Below are positions 7,141 through 11,044 of a DNA stretch of 11,044 nt, in pieces. Position numbers and translations under genes: made by a program. Source of the stretch: an uncultured beta proteobacterium (GTDB taxonomy: Bacteria > Pseudomonadota > Gammaproteobacteria > Burkholderiales > Burkholderiaceae_B); the NCBI GenBank assembly GCA_903929925.1, contig CAIYWO010000197.1:1-11044 (forward strand). Reading direction: 5' to 3'. Within the stretch, counting starts at the first letter, position 1. Every line of letters begins with the position of its first letter. The notes beneath the pieces are model-generated. The model was not told the origin of the DNA and did not search any database. It saw only the letters and a program-made list of their open reading frames with translations.

Positions 7141-7180
7141 AAGTACGTATATCAGCACTATAGTAAGATTTATCGTACTT
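7141..7180. promoter_or_regulatory. Candidate operator in the divergent Bug / synthetase intergenic region
   Basis: Inverted repeat AAGTACG (7141-7147) and CGTACTT (7174-7180) have perfect 7-base arms spaced 33 bases centre to centre, close to three helical turns. A perfect 8-base palindrome ACTATAGT (7157-7164) lies almost midway. On the minus strand the left arm directly abuts TATAAG (7140-7135), a possible -10 box for the Bug gene. The region 7112-7248 separates two oppositely transcribed units, so a shared operator for the GntR regulator encoded at 8862 is the natural guess. No classic GntR/HutC consensus was matched. Confidence 0.4.
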
Positions 7181-7248
7181 GATTTAGCATTATTGTGCGT
7201 CCAAACAATAACGCGTCTTCGTCTCAACTTCAAACAAGGCCCTGCAGC

Positions 7249-8865
7249 ATGGCTGAATCATCATTATTCTTTTCTCAACGCCTAGCCGAGCTAGCCAAAA
7301 CCCACGGTCAACATACTGCGCTCATCGACCGCGACGCCGAGACGACTTTCGCCCAGCTTCAAGAGCAAGCCTTGCAGCTCGCTGGCAATCTGCACGCGTT
7401 AGGTATCCAACGTAATCAACGCGTGGCGGTCTGGCTACCGAATTGCCTTGCCTGGGTACAGACTTTTTTAGCCAGCGCCCACCTAGGCGCAACGGTGCTA
7501 GCGGTCAACACACGCTTCCGCAGTAAAGAAGTTGCCGACATCATCGGACGCGGCAAGGCTGACTGGCTCGTGATGTGGCCAGAGTTCAAAGGGATCGCGT
7601 TCGCAGATATTTTGGCCGATGTCCCGGCCGATGTGCTTGAACGGCTGCAGGGAGTGATCACACTGGGTGATTTCCAAAGCGCCGCCGTACGTGCGATTGC
7701 CGCTCGCGGCTGCGCGGTGCATGACTACGCAAGACTCGCAGACACTCCGAGCACTGCGCCCCCGGCCGTTGGTAATACTGGCGCAGTGTGCTTCACTACA
7801 TCAGGTACGACCTCATTACCGAAATTTGTCCTGCATGATCAGCACACCTTGATTGTCCATGGTGAAGCGATGCAAAAAGCCTATGGCTACAACGCAAGCA
7901 GTCGCATTTTGGCAAGTGCGCCGTTTTGCGGCGCCTTTGGTTTTTCAACGCTCACGGGCGGTCTAGTCACGGGCTGTACCGTGGTGAGCGAAGCGGTCTC
8001 AGATACAAACAGCACACTGAGACAAATCAAAATGCATCGAGTCTCACATACGTATGCGAACAATGAATCTATTTTGAAGTTGCTCGAAGCAGCGGAATCC
8101 CCAGCAGACTTTGCCTCCTGCAAACTTTTTGGTTTTGCAAATTTCTCACCTGCTGTGACAAGTTTGCTCGAACAGGCCGAGCGTAATAATTTGGCGCTAA
8201 CCGGTTTATATGGCTCAAGCGAGCTGCAAGCGCTTGTGGCTGCACAGCCCACGCACGAAGGGGCAGGCGACCTGAGCCTGCGTTACCTGGCTGGCGGCAA
8301 ACTCATACACCCCACTGCACGGGTGCGCGCGACAGACCCCTCCTCAGGTAAGGTGCTGCAACTCGGAGAATCGGGCGAAATCGAAATATTGTGTCCAAGC
8401 CTAACGGTGGGCTATCTCGACAACCCAGAGGCGACCGCAAAAGCCATTACCGGCGATGGCTACTTCAAGACAGGCGACCTCGGCTATGCCGTGAGTGAGC
8501 AGCAGTTCGTGTTTCAAGCGCGAATGGGCGACTCGATGCGCCTCTCTGGGTTTTTGGTCAATCCAGCTGAAATCGAGCAAGCGGTCGAGGCGCTGTCGGG
8601 TGTCAAAGCATGCCAAGTCGTTGGCGGAACCGTGGGAACAAAAACCTTGCCCGTGGCGTTTGTCATCTTGCAAGAAGGCGCACAAGCCGACCCAGTGGGT
8701 TGGACTGCAGCCTGCAAACGCGAAATGGCCGGCTTTAAGGTACCGGTGCTGTTTGAAGTCGTGCAAACCTTTCCCTCGGTCGAAAGTGCAAATGCGGTCA
8801 AGATTCAAAAGAACAAGCTACGCGATATGGCTGATGTACTACTCGCCAACCGTCCAACAAGTTGA
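7249..8865 (+). CDS. AMP-forming acyl-CoA synthetase (ANL superfamily ligase)
   Basis: A 538-residue adenylate-forming ligase that should convert a carboxylate, ATP and CoA to acyl-CoA, AMP and pyrophosphate. Core motifs in order: the phosphate-binding loop TTSGTTSLPK (183-192), with Ser where Gly is usual; GLYGSSE (319-325); GYFKTGDLG (404-412) with the ribose-binding D410; the hinge region GDSMRLSGFLVNPAEIE; and the C-terminal catalytic lysine K518 in NAVKIQK, where the usual Gly before Lys is Val. The ORF is open to a GTG at 7195, but ATG 7249 is preferred because AAGG (7236-7239) precedes it and the protein then starts at the normal family position. It heads the rightward operon, and its TGA overlaps the TTG start of the GntR gene. 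Acid specificity (aliphatic, aryl or hydroxy acid) cannot be determined. Confidence 0.9.
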   Translation: MAESSLFFSQRLAELAKTHGQHTALIDRDAETTFAQLQEQALQLAGNLHALGIQRNQRVAVWLPNCLAWVQTFLASAHLGATVLAVNTRFRSKEVADIIGRGKADWLVMWPEFKGIAFADILADVPADVLERLQGVITLGDFQSAAVRAIAARGCAVHDYARLADTPSTAPPAVGNTGAVCFTTSGTTSLPKFVLHDQHTLIVHGEAMQKAYGYNASSRILASAPFCGAFGFSTLTGGLVTGCTVVSEAVSDTNSTLRQIKMHRVSHTYANNESILKLLEAAESPADFASCKLFGFANFSPAVTSLLEQAERNNLALTGLYGSSELQALVAAQPTHEGAGDLSLRYLAGGKLIHPTARVRATDPSSGKVLQLGESGEIEILCPSLTVGYLDNPEATAKAITGDGYFKTGDLGYAVSEQQFVFQARMGDSMRLSGFLVNPAEIEQAVEALSGVKACQVVGGTVGTKTLPVAFVILQEGAQADPVGWTAACKREMAGFKVPVLFEVVQTFPSVESANAVKIQKNKLRDMADVLLANRPTS

Positions 8866-9617
8866 AACCCTCTAACGATCTTCTCTACGCGCGCAGTCCG
8901 CAGCCACTTTATCTGCAGGTGGCGGCCATCGTACGCCGCAACATTGAGCGCGGAGTCTGGCCACGCGGTGAACAAGTCCCTGCGCTCGAGACATTGGTGC
9001 AAGAGCTCGGGGTCTCGCGGGCAACGATTCGGCAAGCCTTTGGACTTCTGGAGCGCGAAGGACTGATACATCGGTCAAGAGGCTCTGGCACGTACGTCAA
9101 CGACAATATTCCTCAACCTATCAAACTCGCTCTGCCCACAAGCTGGGAAGAAACGGTTGCACTGTCCGCTGCTTTGGGTACAACCACGCTTATGGAACTC
9201 AGCGCAGATGTACCCCTGCCCTTGCTTGGCATGGACTGCCCGTTCGATTGCAAAGGCAGTTTTCAATACCTGCAACGCCTGCATACAACATCAACCGGCC
9301 CCTTCTGCTACAGCGAGGTCTATCTGGACCGAGACATTTATCGCCAACACGCAGCACGATATCGACATGCCACCGTTGTCTCAGTCTTAAATGAACTGCA
9401 TGGAGACAAGCTCACGCACGCCGAACAACTTGTCAGCATCATCGAAGCTGGGGCAGACTCGGCACAAGCCCTGCACTTGCCTCTGTCTGCACCCGTTGCA
9501 GAGTTACGCCGCTACGCCTGTATCGGTCAACGTGTGATTTATTTCGCGCGGCTGGAAATACCTACGCGCTATGTACAAATGAAGTTCGACCTTATCGAGA
9601 ATCGTACAAATGTTTAA
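8862..9617 (+). CDS. GntR-family regulator with UTRA effector domain (HutC type)
   Basis: A 251-residue one-component regulator. The winged helix-turn-helix spans about residues 15-79: PLYLQVAAIVRRNIERG opens it, VSRATIRQAF (51-60) holds the recognition helix, and RSRGSGTYV (71-79) is the wing. The rest matches a UTRA ligand-binding domain, including FCYSEVYLD and a closing RLEIPTRYVQMKFD. TTG at 8862 is the only plausible start, since the DNA-binding domain begins within 15 codons and no ATG or GTG fits; it overlaps the synthetase stop as TTGA, suggesting translation by coupling and low expression. Its last 8 bases overlap the acyl-CoA dehydrogenase start. Being inside the operon, it probably senses a pathway substrate or acyl-CoA and controls the locus, possibly at the 7141-7180 repeat. 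Confidence 0.88.
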   Translation: MKPSNDLLYARSPQPLYLQVAAIVRRNIERGVWPRGEQVPALETLVQELGVSRATIRQAFGLLEREGLIHRSRGSGTYVNDNIPQPIKLALPTSWEETVALSAALGTTTLMELSADVPLPLLGMDCPFDCKGSFQYLQRLHTTSTGPFCYSEVYLDRDIYRQHAARYRHATVVSVLNELHGDKLTHAEQLVSIIEAGADSAQALHLPLSAPVAELRRYACIGQRVIYFARLEIPTRYVQMKFDLIENRTNV

Positions 9618-10788
9618 TCCCGACTCCTTGCGCCTACCGTTTTTTGATGATGCACATCGCACGCTGCATGACTCTGCACATGCGTGGTCAGCACAACACT
9701 TAACCGATCGCGTCCATCATGGCAGCGTAGACGCTCGCTGCCAGGAGCTCACACGCCTACTCGGTGATGCAGGGTGGTTGCGCTATTGCGTTCCAGCGGC
9801 CTACGGTGGCATGTTCGAGGAACTCGACTCGCGTAGCCTGTGTTTAATGCGCCAAACCCTTGGTTATTACGATGGACTCGCTGACTTCGCTTTCGTCATG
9901 CAGGGTTTGGGCAGCGGACCTATTTCCCTCTTCGGCTCCGAAGCGCTAAAGCAAAAGTATTTACCAGAGGTCGCACGCGGCACAAAGCTTGCCGCCTTTG
10001 CTCTGTCTGAGCCCGACGCTGGCTCAGACGTCGCGGCCATGACCACGCGCGCCACGCGGACCAAAACTGGCTACCGAATCAATGGCGTCAAAACCTGGAT
10101 ATCAAACGCCGATATTGCCGACTTCTACACCGTCTTCGCACGGGTTGAAAACGACGAGGCCGAGGGTGTCACGGCTTTTGTTGTCGACGCCAATACTCCT
10201 GGTCTGGCGGTGACAGAACGGTTTGACGTGTGTGCTCCCCATCCGATTGGCACGCTCACATTTACAGACTGCGACATCTCTGTCGAGCAGCGTATCGGCA
10301 AGCCAGGACAAGGCTTCAAAGTTGCCTTACAAAACTTAGATGTGTTTCGCGCTTCAGTCGGTGCGGCGGCCCTGGGGTTCGCGGAGGTCGCGCTTGACAT
10401 GGGTATCGCGCGCGCTGCGTCACGCCCAATGTTTGGTGCCACGCTCGCTGACCTACAAATCACGCAAGCGGCAATTGGCGACATGAGCACCGAGATCGAC
10501 GCGGCAACGCTGCTCGTCTACCGTGCCGCCTGGGAGCGCGACATTCTGAAGCAACGCACCACGCGCTCTGCAGCGATGGCTAAGCTTTTCGCCACGGAAT
10601 CCGCGCAACGCATTATTGATCGCTGTGTGCAACTACACGGTGGCTTGGGTGTCAAGGTAGGACACCCGATGGAAATGTTGTATCGTGAAATCAGAGCACT
10701 ACGTATATATGAAGGCGCCACCGAAGTTCAGCAAGTCGTGATTGCGCGCGAAACCATGAAAAACAAAACAGGAGGAGTATACAAATGA
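9610..10788 (+). CDS. Acyl-CoA dehydrogenase (FAD-dependent)
   Basis: A 392-residue flavoenzyme that introduces an alpha,beta double bond into an acyl-CoA and passes electrons to electron-transfer flavoprotein. Family blocks are ALSEPDAGSD (131-140) and KTWISNA (161-167) for FAD, LHGGLG near the C-terminus, and the segment REIRALRIYEGATE. E368 of YEG is at the place of the catalytic base of medium- and short-chain dehydrogenases. Length is normal. The ATG lies inside the end of the GntR gene (8-base overlap) with only a weak purine stretch upstream, so translation is probably coupled. The stop forms ATGA with the ThDP enzyme gene. No ETF genes are in the window. Substrate chain or branching is not deducible; the shared operon suggests the product of the synthetase. 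Confidence 0.92.
   Translation: MFNPDSLRLPFFDDAHRTLHDSAHAWSAQHLTDRVHHGSVDARCQELTRLLGDAGWLRYCVPAAYGGMFEELDSRSLCLMRQTLGYYDGLADFAFVMQGLGSGPISLFGSEALKQKYLPEVARGTKLAAFALSEPDAGSDVAAMTTRATRTKTGYRINGVKTWISNADIADFYTVFARVENDEAEGVTAFVVDANTPGLAVTERFDVCAPHPIGTLTFTDCDISVEQRIGKPGQGFKVALQNLDVFRASVGAAALGFAEVALDMGIARAASRPMFGATLADLQITQAAIGDMSTEIDAATLLVYRAAWERDILKQRTTRSAAMAKLFATESAQRIIDRCVQLHGGLGVKVGHPMEMLYREIRALRIYEGATEVQQVVIARETMKNKTGGVYK
10771..10777 (+). promoter_or_regulatory. Strong ribosome-binding site for the ThDP enzyme
   Basis: GGAGGAG lies 7 bases before the ATG at 10785, inside the last codons of the acyl-CoA dehydrogenase gene (Gly-Gly-Val). It is the strongest Shine-Dalgarno seen in the operon, whose other internal starts have weak sites, so the ThDP enzyme may be translated more than the two genes before it. 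Confidence 0.75.
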
Positions 10789-11044
10789 ACGGTTCAGAAG
10801 CAATGGTCAAAACCCTGCTTGCAGGGGCAGTGGATGTCTGTTTTGCCAACCCTGGCACGTCAGAAATGCACTTTGTCTCGGCATTGGATCGCGCGCCTGG
10901 AATGCGCTGCGTTCTCGGTTTGTTTGAAGGCGTCGTGAGTGGCGCGGCCGACGGCTACTACCGTATGGCCGAAAAACCCGCCGCCACCCTTTTGCATTTG
11001 GGACCGGGACTAGGCAATGCCTTAGCCAACATTCACAATGCTAA
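10785..11044 (+). CDS. Thiamin diphosphate-dependent enzyme, benzoylformate decarboxylase-like (3' end outside window)
   Basis: Eighty-six N-terminal residues of a ThDP enzyme of the acetolactate synthase/benzoylformate decarboxylase superfamily (usually about 520-570 residues); the window cuts it in the pyrimidine-binding domain. FANPGTSEMHF (20-30) is the first family block. E48 in LGLFEG is the conserved Glu that activates the cofactor. LLHLGPGLGN (69-78) carries H71. From memory, benzoylformate decarboxylase of Pseudomonas putida has E47 and catalytic H70 in LHSAAGTGN, so both align at +1; acetolactate synthases lack this His. Decarboxylation or C-C lysis of a 2-oxo acid or 2-hydroxyacyl-CoA is thus likelier than acetolactate synthesis, although automated annotation tends to say acetolactate synthase large subunit. 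Its start overlaps the dehydrogenase stop (ATGA) behind a strong ribosome site. Confidence 0.85.
   Translation, partial: MNGSEAMVKTLLAGAVDVCFANPGTSEMHFVSALDRAPGMRCVLGLFEGVVSGAADGYYRMAEKPAATLLHLGPGLGNALANIHNA

Noticed and set aside
9573..9612. Direct repeat GTACAAATG (9573-9581 and 9604-9612) and a similar TACAAATGAA before the ThDP gene
   Set aside because: Both copies lie in coding sequence, the second simply spans the dehydrogenase start codon, and nine bases twice is weak evidence for a regulatory site.
1..11044. Mobile element, phage, toxin-antitoxin, defence or CRISPR system
   Set aside because: No transposase, integrase, terminal repeats, spaced repeats or defence-like proteins were seen; all substantial ORFs have ordinary metabolic, regulatory or housekeeping assignments.

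Overview
The window looks like a chromosomal segment of a betaproteobacterium, most likely order Burkholderiales and possibly Alcaligenaceae-like. The reasons are the pepA-holC pair, a CysB-type LysR regulator whose protein reads like betaproteobacterial members, and a Bug-type periplasmic solute-binding protein of the kind that is greatly expanded in that group. The assignment is by recognition of protein sequences only; no search was run. No tRNA, rRNA, CRISPR array, insertion sequence or other mobile element was seen, and no gap between genes exceeds 190 bases.

Left part (1-3684), housekeeping. A CysB-like regulator runs leftward off the window edge. Divergent from it is pepA (leucyl aminopeptidase), followed 8 bases later by holC (DNA polymerase III chi subunit), then a Bax-inhibitor-1/YccA family membrane protein that ends at a strong intrinsic terminator.

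Right part (3704-11044), accessory metabolism. Two rightward genes come first: a crotonase-fold protein with an isomerase-like active site, and an alpha/beta hydrolase. Two leftward genes follow: a Bug solute-binding protein and a short-chain dehydrogenase, which share an ATGA overlap. Then comes a rightward operon: AMP-forming acyl-CoA synthetase, GntR/UTRA regulator, acyl-CoA dehydrogenase, and a thiamin diphosphate enzyme cut by the window end. Every junction in this operon overlaps (4, 8 and 4 bases). The Bug-SDR pair and the synthetase operon diverge from a 137-base region that carries a candidate operator.

Together the right part reads as a catabolic locus for an unidentified carboxylic acid: capture in the periplasm (Bug), activation to a CoA thioester (synthetase), alpha,beta-desaturation (dehydrogenase), double-bond shift (crotonase), redox and hydrolytic steps (SDR, hydrolase), and carbon-carbon cleavage or decarboxylation (ThDP enzyme), probably under the embedded GntR regulator. 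The enzyme classes are well supported. The substrate, the order of steps and the involvement of every gene in one pathway are inference.
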